A stretch of DNA of 6,707 nucleotides from an uncultured Sutterella sp. (GCA_905192805.1 CAJJMF010000139.1:1-6707); one strand, 5' to 3'; numbered from the stretch's first letter, positions 1 to 5,955 are shown. Numbers and translations are program-made. Notes: a model not told the origin generated them from the letters alone.

Positions 1-465
1 ACGAATCAACCCCTTTTCCTGCAAACGAACGAGTTCACCGGCCACATCGACCATACCGGGCACCGCGTAATCCCACCAGTGAAATTGCACCAAATCGAGG
101 GCCTCCACGCCTAAGCGTTGAATCGAACGGGTGATGATCGTTTCCACATAGGTGCGATCCACACGAGCCAAGTCATTTAAGTCGGGCACAAACTTGGTAT
201 GAATTTGTGGCAACGTGAGCCCCGCTGCACGGCGCTTACGCACAATCGTCCCGTAAAAGTCTTCCACCCCGGTGTAGATATCCGCCCCGTCAAAGGTGTT
301 GAGCCCAAGCTCGAGTAGCTCCTCAAAGGCCTTCTGTGCATCCACCGTGTCGACCGGACGTTGCAAGGCATGCCCCGCCGAGAGTTGCCAGCCCCCCGCG
401 ATCACCGCAGGAATGCGGTAGCCAGGAAAAAGCGTTCGTGTTTCATGGGTTTTGAGCGTTGACAT
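1..465 (-). CDS. Aldo/keto reductase, N-terminal 155 residues (runs off left edge)
   Basis: Reading from the ATG at 465 gives an open frame of 155 codons to base 1 with no stop, so the C-terminal half lies outside the window. The family are cytoplasmic NAD(P)H-dependent carbonyl oxidoreductases with a TIM-barrel fold. The aldo/keto reductase signature is clear: the catalytic tetrad can be placed as Asp59 (NTFDGAD), Tyr64 (DIYTG), Lys91 (HTKF) and His129 (DLVQFHWWD). The strand/helix order GGWQLS, LGLNTFDGAD, IHTKF, RLGVEALDLVQFH matches the first half of the barrel. The start is supported by AAAGGA placed 9 nt upstream. That ribosome site lies inside the end of the preceding gene, whose TAA is only 2 nt before this ATG, so translation is probably coupled. 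It is the third gene of the Trp-leader operon. The substrate cannot be told from sequence; a role in aromatic amino-acid or indole-aldehyde metabolism would be inference from context only. Confidence 0.9.
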   Translation of the reverse strand, partial: MSTLKTHETRTLFPGYRIPAVIAGGWQLSAGHALQRPVDTVDAQKAFEELLELGLNTFDGADIYTGVEDFYGTIVRKRRAAGLTLPQIHTKFVPDLNDLARVDRTYVETIITRSIQRLGVEALDLVQFHWWDYAVPGMVDVAGELVRLQEKGLIR

Positions 466-467
466 CG

Positions 468-806
468 TTATTCATCCTTTTTCTCTAATGGAACCACCGT
501 GCATTCGGCATGACTTAAGACCCGTTTTTGCGTACGGGTAATACGGAATTTGGCCCCACAATTCGGATCAGGGCAAGCAATCAGCGCATCGGTCGTCATC
601 CAATCATGCGCATGCGTGGGACGTTGCTTGGCGGGTAAAAGCGGCAAAATGGCCGAGAGCGCATACAGCGAGAAGCGTCCTCCTTCGGGAAAGACTAAAT
701 CCTCCCCTTGCACTAAAAACCCCTGTCCTACATGGTGGCGACAGACAAAATTGTCACCCTCCACGGTCACTTTCAAATCATACAGTTCAAACGTATCATC
801 ACTCAT
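468..806 (-). CDS. Small TIGR04076-like protein of unknown function
   Basis: This 112-residue protein has no signal peptide or membrane segment and is probably cytoplasmic. Its pattern resembles the TIGR04076 family as I remember it: an N-terminal YDLKVTV strand, a G-x-F-x-V-x-G element (GQGFLVQGEDL, 27-37), PEG (40-42) followed by a helix with conserved small residues (SLYALSAILPLL), then a Trp-containing turn and ACPDP (77-81) leading into a final FRITR strand. Four cysteines are present (22, 78, 83, 102). C78 and C83 flank PDPN, and His24/His25 follow C22, so metal binding is possible but unproven. The start is supported by AAAGGA 8 nt upstream. It lies 33 nt after the transporter gene and 2 nt before the aldo/keto reductase gene on the same strand, so the three are probably co-transcribed. 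The biochemical function is unknown, and the family assignment rests on pattern memory rather than a search. Confidence 0.75.
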   Translation of the reverse strand: MSDDTFELYDLKVTVEGDNFVCRHHVGQGFLVQGEDLVFPEGGRFSLYALSAILPLLPAKQRPTHAHDWMTTDALIACPDPNCGAKFRITRTQKRVLSHAECTVVPLEKKDE

Positions 807-839
807 CGCGAGTATCCTTTTGAGTTCATTAACCGAAAT

Positions 840-2261
840 TTAGGCCTTGTTCGGGCGCAACGTGGGAGCCACGCGCGGCGCACTTCGCCCCAAGCCGGTG
901 AGCACACTCACGCCAAAGACCACAAAGAGCGCCATCGGGTAAAAACTCCCCTGCATCAAATCAAAGGGGGTCAAGGCGACGGCAGCATCGCTTTTGGCGA
1001 CCGCTAAGGTAATTAAAATAAAGGCGGAAAACGGGAAGAGCACCGGTAAACTGTTGGCAAAGCCCGAGAGCAAATGCGAGCGACGTTCGGGCGCCACCCC
1101 GCAATCGTTACCGAGTTCATCGGTAAGCGACCCCACCAAGGCGCACGAGGCACTCGTCACCCCAGCAAAGAGTACCGTGGTGAGCAAAATAAGCCCGCCC
1201 AAGAGCAATTCAAAGCCACGAGCACTTAAGGGGGCCCCGGACGAGGTGGTCGTGAACGAGCGCAGTAAGCCGCGCACATCGGCATTGGCCACCACTCCCG
1301 TGTAGCCAAAGAGTGTCAAGCACAACAATACGACGCCGGCCATGTTGGAGAGCCCCGAATAGAGGAACCCAGCAGGGTTGCCATTTTTGACGCTAAAGAC
1401 CGCCTCCGGAGTAAAGAGTCCGGCCATCAGTCCCAAGGGGACCCCAACGATAAGCCCTACCGTAATCGCACGCAAAATATCACGCGTTTTCAATGCCGTC
1501 ACAATCAAGGCGAGCACAGGCACTAACATCAATAAGCCTTTGAGTGATCCTTGAGCGAGTTGCGCATGGCTCGAGACGGTCTGACTATCCCCTAACACGA
1601 GATAGAGCGGAATACTCAAGGCCAGTGCGGCTAAGGCATAGGGGGTTCGAGACTTCACCACGTCCGCCACTTCGCTGGTCGCACCATTGGGGTGGTGTTG
1701 GGTTAAGGCCGAAATGATCGTCACGTCGGACACGGGAGCGAGGTTATCACCGAAAATGGCCCCTGAGAGTACGGCCCCGGCAACGAGCGCTGGGTCCGCC
1801 CCCAACGCGACCCCGGCTGGATAAAAGACGGGCATCGCCGTCAAAATCGTCCCAATCGATGAGCCTGTGGCAGTCGCCATCAACGTCGAAGCAAGTAGCA
1901 CAAAGACGGTAAACGTGGCTTCGGAAAGCCCTAAGGTCGCCCCCAAGGCGGTCATGGCACTGGAGAGTCCGCCGGCTTTCATCATTGCCGAGAAAATTCC
2001 CGCGGCTAACAAAAGTAACACCACGGTGGCGGACATTTCGCTCGCAATCCCTGCGAAGGCGGCTTTCCAGTAGTCCTTTTGTGAGCGGGATAACAGGGCG
2101 CCTAATATCAAGGTGAGAAAACCCACCAGAGCGAGCGCCATCAAATCAAACGCGCCTTGCCCGATAAACAAGTAAGCCGTCATCGCCATGAAAAAGACGA
2201 TCGGAACCAAAAGCATGGCGCGTCCGCCATAAAACGTCGTGTGGGGAAGTGTGTCAGCCAT
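840..2261 (-). CDS. NhaC-family transporter (Na+/H+ antiporter superfamily), possible tryptophan/aromatic amino-acid transporter
   Basis: This is a 473-residue polytopic inner-membrane protein, the usual length for the family, with about a dozen hydrophobic segments starting at residues 15-35. Family hallmarks are ATGSSIGT (131-138) and GDNLAPVSDVT (171-181), the glycine-rich and GD(N)xxPxSD elements of the NhaC family. The C-terminal half, where many members carry an E-D...TSP...PWN stretch, instead has SGFANSLPVLFPFSA, so it belongs to a divergent subgroup. NhaC-like proteins exchange or co-transport Na+ or H+. Some members are malate/lactate antiporters, and others have been predicted to be methionine, lysine or tyrosine transporters from their regulatory RNAs. 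Start: AAAGGA lies 7 nt upstream of the ATG. It is the first structural gene behind a leader with a WWW-coding peptide, from which I infer tryptophan (or a close relative) as substrate. A simple Na+/H+ antiporter annotation is the alternative. Confidence 0.88.
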   Translation of the reverse strand: MADTLPHTTFYGGRAMLLVPIVFFMAMTAYLFIGQGAFDLMALALVGFLTLILGALLSRSQKDYWKAAFAGIASEMSATVVLLLLAAGIFSAMMKAGGLSSAMTALGATLGLSEATFTVFVLLASTLMATATGSSIGTILTAMPVFYPAGVALGADPALVAGAVLSGAIFGDNLAPVSDVTIISALTQHHPNGATSEVADVVKSRTPYALAALALSIPLYLVLGDSQTVSSHAQLAQGSLKGLLMLVPVLALIVTALKTRDILRAITVGLIVGVPLGLMAGLFTPEAVFSVKNGNPAGFLYSGLSNMAGVVLLCLTLFGYTGVVANADVRGLLRSFTTTSSGAPLSARGFELLLGGLILLTTVLFAGVTSASCALVGSLTDELGNDCGVAPERRSHLLSGFANSLPVLFPFSAFILITLAVAKSDAAVALTPFDLMQGSFYPMALFVVFGVSVLTGLGRSAPRVAPTLRPNKA

Positions 2262-2340
2262 GGTGAAATCCTTTGTCGTGTTTGGTTGAACCGTTTAAGG
2301 ACCCGTTTGGCTGATTCGTTGAAGATTTGGATATTGGCTG

Positions 2341-2434
2341 AAAGCCTCAAACTCACCCGCCTCACGGGTCAGTTTGTTGTGGCTTTAGGGACAGCCTCGT
2401 CTAACCCGCTCGTTTAAGAGAGGGGCCACCACCA
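2341..2434 (-). promoter_or_regulatory. Tryptophan-type attenuator with mutually exclusive 1:2, 2:3 and 3:4 helices
   Basis: Positions are for the minus-strand RNA. Segment 1 (2428-2420, last Trp codon plus CCCCTC) can pair with segment 2 (2411-2402, GAGCGGGTTA) with one bulge and two G-U pairs. Segment 2 (2409-2401, GCGGGTTAG) can instead pair with segment 3 (2372-2364, CTGACCCGT) over 9 bp with two G-U pairs. Segment 3 (2375-2365, AAACTGACCCG) can pair with segment 4 (2359-2349, CGGGTGAGTTT) over 10 bp with one G-G mismatch and a 5-nt loop. An outer stem AAAGCC (2386-2381) with GGCTTT (2346-2341) extends the last hairpin. A ribosome stalled at the Trp codons would cover segment 1 and free segment 2, forming 2:3. 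A ribosome at the stop codon would cover segment 2, allowing 3:4. That is the classical logic: Trp shortage gives read-through. The weak point is that no long U-tract follows the 3:4 hairpin. Confidence 0.75.
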
Positions 2435-2488
2435 ATACTGGTTAAGGGAGTGAGCGCAAAGCGCTAGAGAGAAAGCTGTCTTAGTCAT
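2414..2488 (-). CDS. Trp-type leader peptide (24 aa, three consecutive Trp codons)
   Basis: The short frame is ATG at 2488 to TAA at 2416-2414, and it is too short for ordinary gene calling. It starts MTKTAFSLALCAHSL and ends NQYWWWPLS. The three adjacent TGG codons (2434-2426) lie five to seven codons before the stop, the spacing and clustering seen in trp-operon leader peptides of proteobacteria (WW in enterics, WWW in rhizobia). TGG is a rare codon, so three in a row just ahead of a set of competing hairpins is very unlikely by chance. There is no convincing Shine-Dalgarno. The best promoter-like hexamers would start the RNA about 3 nt before the ATG, so the peptide may be translated from an almost leaderless RNA. 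Its role would be regulatory: ribosome stalling at Trp codons senses charged tRNA-Trp. The peptide has not been shown to be made. Confidence 0.8.
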   Translation of the reverse strand: MTKTAFSLALCAHSLNQYWWWPLS

Positions 2489-2500
2489 AATGAGACTAAG
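2480..2500. promoter_or_regulatory. Perfect 7-bp inverted repeat over the predicted transcription start (possible operator)
   Basis: Minus-strand arms CTTAGTC (2500-2494) and GACTAAG (2486-2480) are exact inverted repeats around a 7-nt centre. The repeat covers the expected start of transcription and the leader-peptide ATG, so it could be an operator or, in RNA, a hairpin over the initiation codon. It does not match the CTAG-centred TrpR operator of enterics. Function is inferred only. Confidence 0.4.
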
Positions 2501-2527
2501 TCTACGCGCACTCTCGAAAAGAAACAA
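2499..2527 (-). promoter_or_regulatory. Possible promoter of the Trp-leader/NhaC-like operon
   Basis: On the minus strand, TTGTTT (2527-2522) is followed after 17 nt by TAGACT (2504-2499). This is a weak sigma70-like pair (3/6 and 4/6 matches) with ideal spacing. Transcription would begin near A2491, about 3 nt before the leader-peptide ATG. It lies just after the terminator of the upstream unit, where a promoter is expected. The hexamers are poor, so the exact site is uncertain. Confidence 0.35.
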
Positions 2528-2542
2528 TAAGGTGATTCGCCT

Positions 2543-2579
2543 AGAAGCGAAGAAACCGCAAGCGCTGTGGCTTACGGCT
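2543..2579 (-). terminator. Intrinsic terminator of the ABC/repair operon, overlapping the last stop codon
   Basis: On the minus strand, CCGTAAGC (2577-2570) pairs with GCTTGCGG (2563-2556) over 8 bp with one G-U and a 6-nt loop, extendable by two weaker pairs. A T-rich tail TTTCTTCGCTTCT (2555-2543) follows. The 5' arm contains the TAA stop codon (2574-2572) of the DNA alkylation repair gene. It would separate that operon from the Trp-leader unit that begins about 20 nt later. Confidence 0.65.
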
Positions 2580-3453
2580 CGCGCGGGATGAGCACCGCTT
2601 TCAGGTGCGCCTTCGCTTCGTCGCTCACGGCGAGCGAATCGCGCACTTTACTGACAATACGACGGCATGTCCAAGGGTCCAATTGCCCTGTCTGGTTGAG
2701 TCGCACCAAGGTCGCCTCCAGTCGTGTGGGATCCACCACAAAAAAGCTAGCCCAACACCAGGCAACGGCCATGGAGAGGTAATACCCATGGGCAGAGGGC
2801 CACCGTGTACCATCAGGCGTCGTGATGGGTTTGGGCTGACGCATTTCCCCGCGCTCGTGATACATCGAGAGCGCGGTGATCAACGCAGGATCCGCCAGCA
2901 GCGCTTCCAGGGAATCCAACCACGGGGCTGTGCGAAAGTGGGCAAGCGCAATCACGATCGCCACACGAGTCGCCCAGATCGTTGCGGGTTCCTCGATGCG
3001 CGTCGCGGCAATGCGTTCACGCATAAAACGCCACGCCCAGTCGGGACGCGTTCGTAGTTGGTGTTGCTCAGACCCCAATAGGTCGGCCGCTCCCCATCCG
3101 TCCACCTCGCTCAACCAGCGCAAAAAGGCCGCATCGCGAACCTCAGGGGGTAAATGCGTATCACGCCCGATCAGAATTCCCCCTAATGTGAACCATTCGG
3201 ATTCTGCTGCCAAGGTGGGCTCGGTTTCCCAAGCCTCTTGAACCGCCTGAAGGTAAGCTTCAGACTCGCCGGCTTTGATCATGGCACGCGCTTTTTGGCG
3301 TATCACCGGCATCCGCACGCCCACTTGAGGGCTAGGACTCGGATTCAGCGAAGCGCTAAAGCGGGCATAGCGCTCATCCTGATGTGCCTCAAAAAAGGAC
3401 CGTAGCGTCGCTAAGACGTCCTCAGACGATGGGGAAAGGCGAGCGCGTGCCAT
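2572..3453 (-). CDS. DNA alkylation repair protein, AlkD-like HEAT-repeat family
   Basis: This 293-residue soluble all-helical protein resembles AlkC/AlkD-type DNA glycosylases, which remove bulky or positively charged alkylated bases by wrapping DNA in HEAT-like repeats. Recognisable elements in order are GVRMPVIRQKAR (45-56), W120-GAA-D124 (the W...D pair used by AlkD), WATRVAIV with R163, YYLSMAVAWCWASFF with W232, and the C-terminal LDPWTCRRIVSKVRDSLAVS helix. Family members are commonly about 230 residues; a longer linker at about 196-222 (ERGEMRQPKPITTPDG and flanks) accounts for part of the extra length. The start at 3453 is supported by AAAGGA 9 nt upstream, which itself begins in the stop codon of the ATPase gene 13 nt away. 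It is therefore probably co-transcribed with the amino-acid ABC genes, an unexpected partner. Catalytic activity is inferred from residue pattern only. Confidence 0.85.
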   Translation of the reverse strand: MARARLSPSSEDVLATLRSFFEAHQDERYARFSASLNPSPSPQVGVRMPVIRQKARAMIKAGESEAYLQAVQEAWETEPTLAAESEWFTLGGILIGRDTHLPPEVRDAAFLRWLSEVDGWGAADLLGSEQHQLRTRPDWAWRFMRERIAATRIEEPATIWATRVAIVIALAHFRTAPWLDSLEALLADPALITALSMYHERGEMRQPKPITTPDGTRWPSAHGYYLSMAVAWCWASFFVVDPTRLEATLVRLNQTGQLDPWTCRRIVSKVRDSLAVSDEAKAHLKAVLIPREP

Positions 3454-3466
3454 GGGTAGTCATCCT

Positions 3467-4216
3467 TTACAAAACGCGAGCCAAGAAGGAACGGGTACGT
3501 TCTTCTTTCGGGTTGACTAACACTTCGCTCGGGTGTCCACTTTCGACGATCACACCGCCGTCCATGAAGACCACGCGATCGGCTACTTCTTTAGCAAAGC
3601 CAATTTCGTGCGTCACGACAATCATGGTCATCCCACTTTGAGCCAGTCGCTTCATCACGTTGAGCACTTCGCCCACCAATTCGGGGTCAAGTGCGGATGT
3701 GGGTTCGTCAAAGAGCATCACCTTGGGTTCCATCGCGAGCGAGCGGGCAATCGCCACACGTTGTTGCTGGCCACCCGACAAACTCGCAGGATAGGCGTCG
3801 GCCTTCTCCGCCAGCCCTACCCCTTTGAGGAGCTCAATGGCACGTGCATGGGCCGTTTCTTTGTCCACCCCCAACACAATTTGGGGCGCCAACATCACGT
3901 TTTCCAACACGGTTTTGTGCGGCCACAAATTAAAGCGCAGAAACACCATCCCTAAGTGCTCACGCATGCGGTTTAAGTCGACTTTGGGGTCCGTGACCGT
4001 GAAGCCATTGACTTCAATGGTTCCTTCGGTCACATCTTCGAGCGCATTAATACAACGCAACATCGTACTCTTACCCGAACCCGACGGCCCCAAAACGACC
4101 ACCTTTTCACCGGGCATCACTTCGAAGTCGATGTTCGCGAGCACGGTGTTGTGACCAAACTTTTTCTTTAACCCACGAATGCGAACAATGGGTTCTACGT
4201 TATTCGTTTCTGTCAT
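3467..4216 (-). CDS. Polar amino-acid ABC transporter ATP-binding protein (GlnQ/HisP type) with altered Q-loop
   Basis: This cytoplasmic ATPase energises the importer. Counting from the ATG at 4216 (249 residues), it has Walker A GPSGSGKST (43-51), signature LSGGQ (146-150), Walker B VMLFDE (166-171, catalytic Glu171), D-loop SALD (174-177) and switch His203. The Q-loop reads GMVFLRFNLWPHKTVLENV, with Leu93 where the family has Gln (VFQRFNLFPH). The codon is CTG (minus strand, 3940-3938), one base from CAG. The ATG at 4216 is preferred because AGAGGA lies about 8 nt upstream. An in-frame TTG at 4234 would add six residues but has no good ribosome site. The gene follows the permease gene by 22 nt and precedes the repair gene by 13 nt. 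Closest in type to GlnQ/HisP/ArtP; the transported amino acid is not determined by this subunit. Confidence 0.93.
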   Translation of the reverse strand: MTETNNVEPIVRIRGLKKKFGHNTVLANIDFEVMPGEKVVVLGPSGSGKSTMLRCINALEDVTEGTIEVNGFTVTDPKVDLNRMREHLGMVFLRFNLWPHKTVLENVMLAPQIVLGVDKETAHARAIELLKGVGLAEKADAYPASLSGGQQQRVAIARSLAMEPKVMLFDEPTSALDPELVGEVLNVMKRLAQSGMTMIVVTHEIGFAKEVADRVVFMDGGVIVESGHPSEVLVNPKEERTRSFLARVL

Positions 4217-4238
4217 CCCTTTTTCCTCTGCCAAACAC

Positions 4239-4991
4239 TTACTTCAAGCCATCGTCACCCTTACCGAGGTGCGCTTCTAATTGACGAATACCCCAAGCAA
4301 GGCCAAGGGTCATGACCCAGTACATAATAGAAATCGTTAAGTACGGCTCCCAGTAGCGTGCCGAGGCACCGGCCACGGTACGCGCGGCGTAAGCCAATTC
4401 GGCTAGCCCAATCGCACTCACGAGCGAAGAGTCTTTCAAAATAGCAATCGCGTTGTTACCTAACGCGGGCAACATACGGCGGAAAGCCTGCGGCAACAAA
4501 ATGTGGCGCATCGCCTGCCAATAACTCATCCCCAAACTACGGGCACTTTCCATCTGCCCCTTATCCAAGCTCTGTAACCCGGCACGGAACACTTCCGACA
4601 TATAGGCGCCGGCATTGAGCGTAATCGCCGTAATCCCCGCGAGCACCACCCCGTATTGGGAGCGCACTTCACGCGCAATATCCCCACTCAAAATCCAACC
4701 GTCCACCGGGTGAATGAATAAGTGCATGACAGCAAAATGCATCAGGAAAATCTGCACAAAGAGTGGCGTTCCACGGAAAAAGCTCACCCAAATGGCGATC
4801 GGCCAACGCACCCCGTAATGCAATACGTTATTGAGTGCGGGCTGCCGGGATCCTGCTAAGCGCCCCATCCCTAAGAGCATCCCCAAAATAATCCCAAAGA
4901 AGACGCAGATCACCGTGATCTTGATCGTCATCCAAGCCCCAGTCATAAAGAGGGGCCAATACTCCATGATAATGTCGGAGCGAAATCCCAT
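4239..4991 (-). CDS. Polar amino-acid ABC transporter permease (HisM/HisQ/GlnP type)
   Basis: This 250-residue inner-membrane protein has about five hydrophobic segments, starting with residues 15-40. It carries the FFRGTPLFVQ motif (71-80), typical of polar amino-acid permeases, and the cytoplasmic EAA coupling loop ESARSLGMSYWQAMRHILLPQA (148-169, key E148, G154 and LPQA), which docks onto the ATPase. Only one permease gene is present, so a homodimeric channel is likely, as in GlnP-type systems. The start at 4991 is supported by GGTGA upstream at about 7 nt; the internal ATG eight codons on has no ribosome site. The ATPase gene follows 22 nt after its stop. Upstream, a 157-nt hairpin-rich gap with a terminator-like element separates it from the binding-protein gene, so expression is probably lower than that of the binding protein. 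Confidence 0.93.
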   Translation of the reverse strand: MGFRSDIIMEYWPLFMTGAWMTIKITVICVFFGIILGMLLGMGRLAGSRQPALNNVLHYGVRWPIAIWVSFFRGTPLFVQIFLMHFAVMHLFIHPVDGWILSGDIAREVRSQYGVVLAGITAITLNAGAYMSEVFRAGLQSLDKGQMESARSLGMSYWQAMRHILLPQAFRRMLPALGNNAIAILKDSSLVSAIGLAELAYAARTVAGASARYWEPYLTISIMYWVMTLGLAWGIRQLEAHLGKGDDGLK

Positions 4992-5004
4992 AGTCTGTCA
5001 CCGA

Positions 5005-5050
5005 TAAAAAATAAGGAAAAACCGTCCCAGCACTATAGCACTGGGGCGGT
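5005..5050 (-). terminator. Intercistronic terminator-like hairpin between binding protein and permease genes
   Basis: On the minus strand, ACCGCCCCAG (5050-5041) pairs with CTGGGACGGT (5030-5021) with a single C-A mismatch and a 10-nt loop. A U-rich tail follows (TTTTT, then TTATTTTTTAT). This has the form of an intrinsic terminator placed inside the operon. The likely effect is partial termination, leaving more mRNA for the binding protein than for the permease and ATPase, a known solution in binding-protein-dependent importers. Confidence 0.7.
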
Positions 5051-5056
5051 ATATTT

Positions 5057-5141
5057 GTCGCGAGGGAGCGACGCATCGTACACACAAAGGGGACAGCCTT
5101 GTGTCCCCTCTGGTGATCAGTGTGGTCAAAACAGAGACCAC
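5057..5141 (-). repeat. Cluster of three further intergenic hairpins
   Basis: Between the binding-protein stop codon and the terminator-like hairpin are three more perfect inverted repeats: GTCGC/GCGAC (5057-5061 with 5068-5072), AGGGGACA/TGTCCCCT (5088-5095 with 5102-5109, 8 bp, 6-nt loop) and GTGGTC/GACCAC (5122-5127 with 5136-5141). The middle one can refold: minus-strand ACACAAGG can pair with CTTTGTGT (one G-U) instead. Such arrays often block 3' exonucleases and stabilise the upstream message; that role is inferred here. Confidence 0.6.
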
Positions 5142-5148
5142 GATGTGA

Positions 5149-5922
5149 TTATTGCGGTAACTTCGGGGCTTCCGAACCAAACCACTTCTTGTAAACCTTG
5201 GCGTAGTCACCCGAGTCAATAGCACCCTTTAAGCCCTTATTGACCGCATCGAGCACCGTCTTATTACCCTTTTTCACACCAATACCGAAGTATTGCTCTT
5301 CAAACGACGGATCACGCACCTGGTTGAACTGTTTGTCGGGGTTTTGCGTGGCGTAGTAGGAAAGCACGCCCACGTCACCAATCATGGCGTCAACCCCACC
5401 GTTATTGAGTTCTTCTAAAGCGAGCGGAGTATTTTCAAAACGACGAATGTTCGAAGCGGTCTTACCAAACACTTTCGACGCGGCCACGTCGCCGGCCGAA
5501 GCATCCACCACGGCCACGGGCTTACCTTCCAATTCCTTTAAGGAAGAGACCTTGACGTTTTTGCTCGTCAAAATCAACTGATGCGCCAAGAAGTACGGTT
5601 GGCTGAAATCCACCGCCTGTTTACGTTTTTCGGTAATCGTGATCCCGGACATGATGATGTCGCGGTCACCCGTTTCGAGGCTCGCGAAAATGCCCGACCA
5701 CGGGGTATTGATAAACTTCACTTCAAAACCACCGTGTTTGGCGATTTCTTTCATCAAATCCACGTCAAAACCGGTCAATTCTTTGTTGGGGGTTTCGAAT
5801 TCAAAAGGACGATAGGTCGCACCGGTACCCACCACGTATGTTGTCGCCGCCTGAGCGAGCGAAGCAGCAAAACTACCAGCCACTAAGGCTGCCGTAACGA
5901 AGGCCTTCATTGTGTGCGCCAT
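5149..5922 (-). CDS. Periplasmic polar amino-acid binding protein of an ABC importer (SBP family 3)
   Basis: This 257-residue secreted protein binds the substrate in the periplasm and delivers it to the permease. It has a Sec signal peptide: a short basic start, a hydrophobic core AFVTAALVAGSFAASLA and a likely cut after AQA (25/26). There is no lipobox Cys, so it is soluble. The mature part shows family-3 features: YRPFEF (37-42), GFDVDLMKEI (51-60, the family signature region), SGITITEKRKQAVDFSQPYF (the strand-helix with the ligand-binding Thr/Arg region) and MIGDVGVLSYY (with the Asp that usually contacts the alpha-amino group). The overall form is like GlnH/ArtJ/HisJ; glutamine or a basic amino acid is plausible but unproven. 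The start at 5922 has AGGAG 7 nt upstream, better than the internal ATG four codons later. It is the first gene of the ABC operon. Confidence 0.94.
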   Translation of the reverse strand: MAHTMKAFVTAALVAGSFAASLAQAATTYVVGTGATYRPFEFETPNKELTGFDVDLMKEIAKHGGFEVKFINTPWSGIFASLETGDRDIIMSGITITEKRKQAVDFSQPYFLAHQLILTSKNVKVSSLKELEGKPVAVVDASAGDVAASKVFGKTASNIRRFENTPLALEELNNGGVDAMIGDVGVLSYYATQNPDKQFNQVRDPSFEEQYFGIGVKKGNKTVLDAVNKGLKGAIDSGDYAKVYKKWFGSEAPKLPQ

Positions 5923-5955
5923 CGCAATTCTCCTATTGAAAGTGGTTTAATCAAT

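Noticed and set aside
550..1305. Plus-strand open frames across the left operon
   Set aside because: They lie opposite well-supported minus-strand genes, lack ribosome sites and resemble no family; they are antisense shadows.
2290..2308. Repeated AAACGG and complementary CCGTTT elements before the transporter gene
   Set aside because: Two 6-bp copies are too short to call a repeat and do not form a stable structure with each other.
2480..2500. Inverted repeat considered as a TrpR operator
   Set aside because: The half-sites lack the CTAG core and the spacing differs from enteric TrpR sites, so it is kept only as an unnamed repeat.
4217..4234. TTG start adding six residues to the ABC ATPase
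   Set aside because: The ATG at 4216 has AGAGGA at the right distance and gives a normal family N-terminus; the TTG has no such site.
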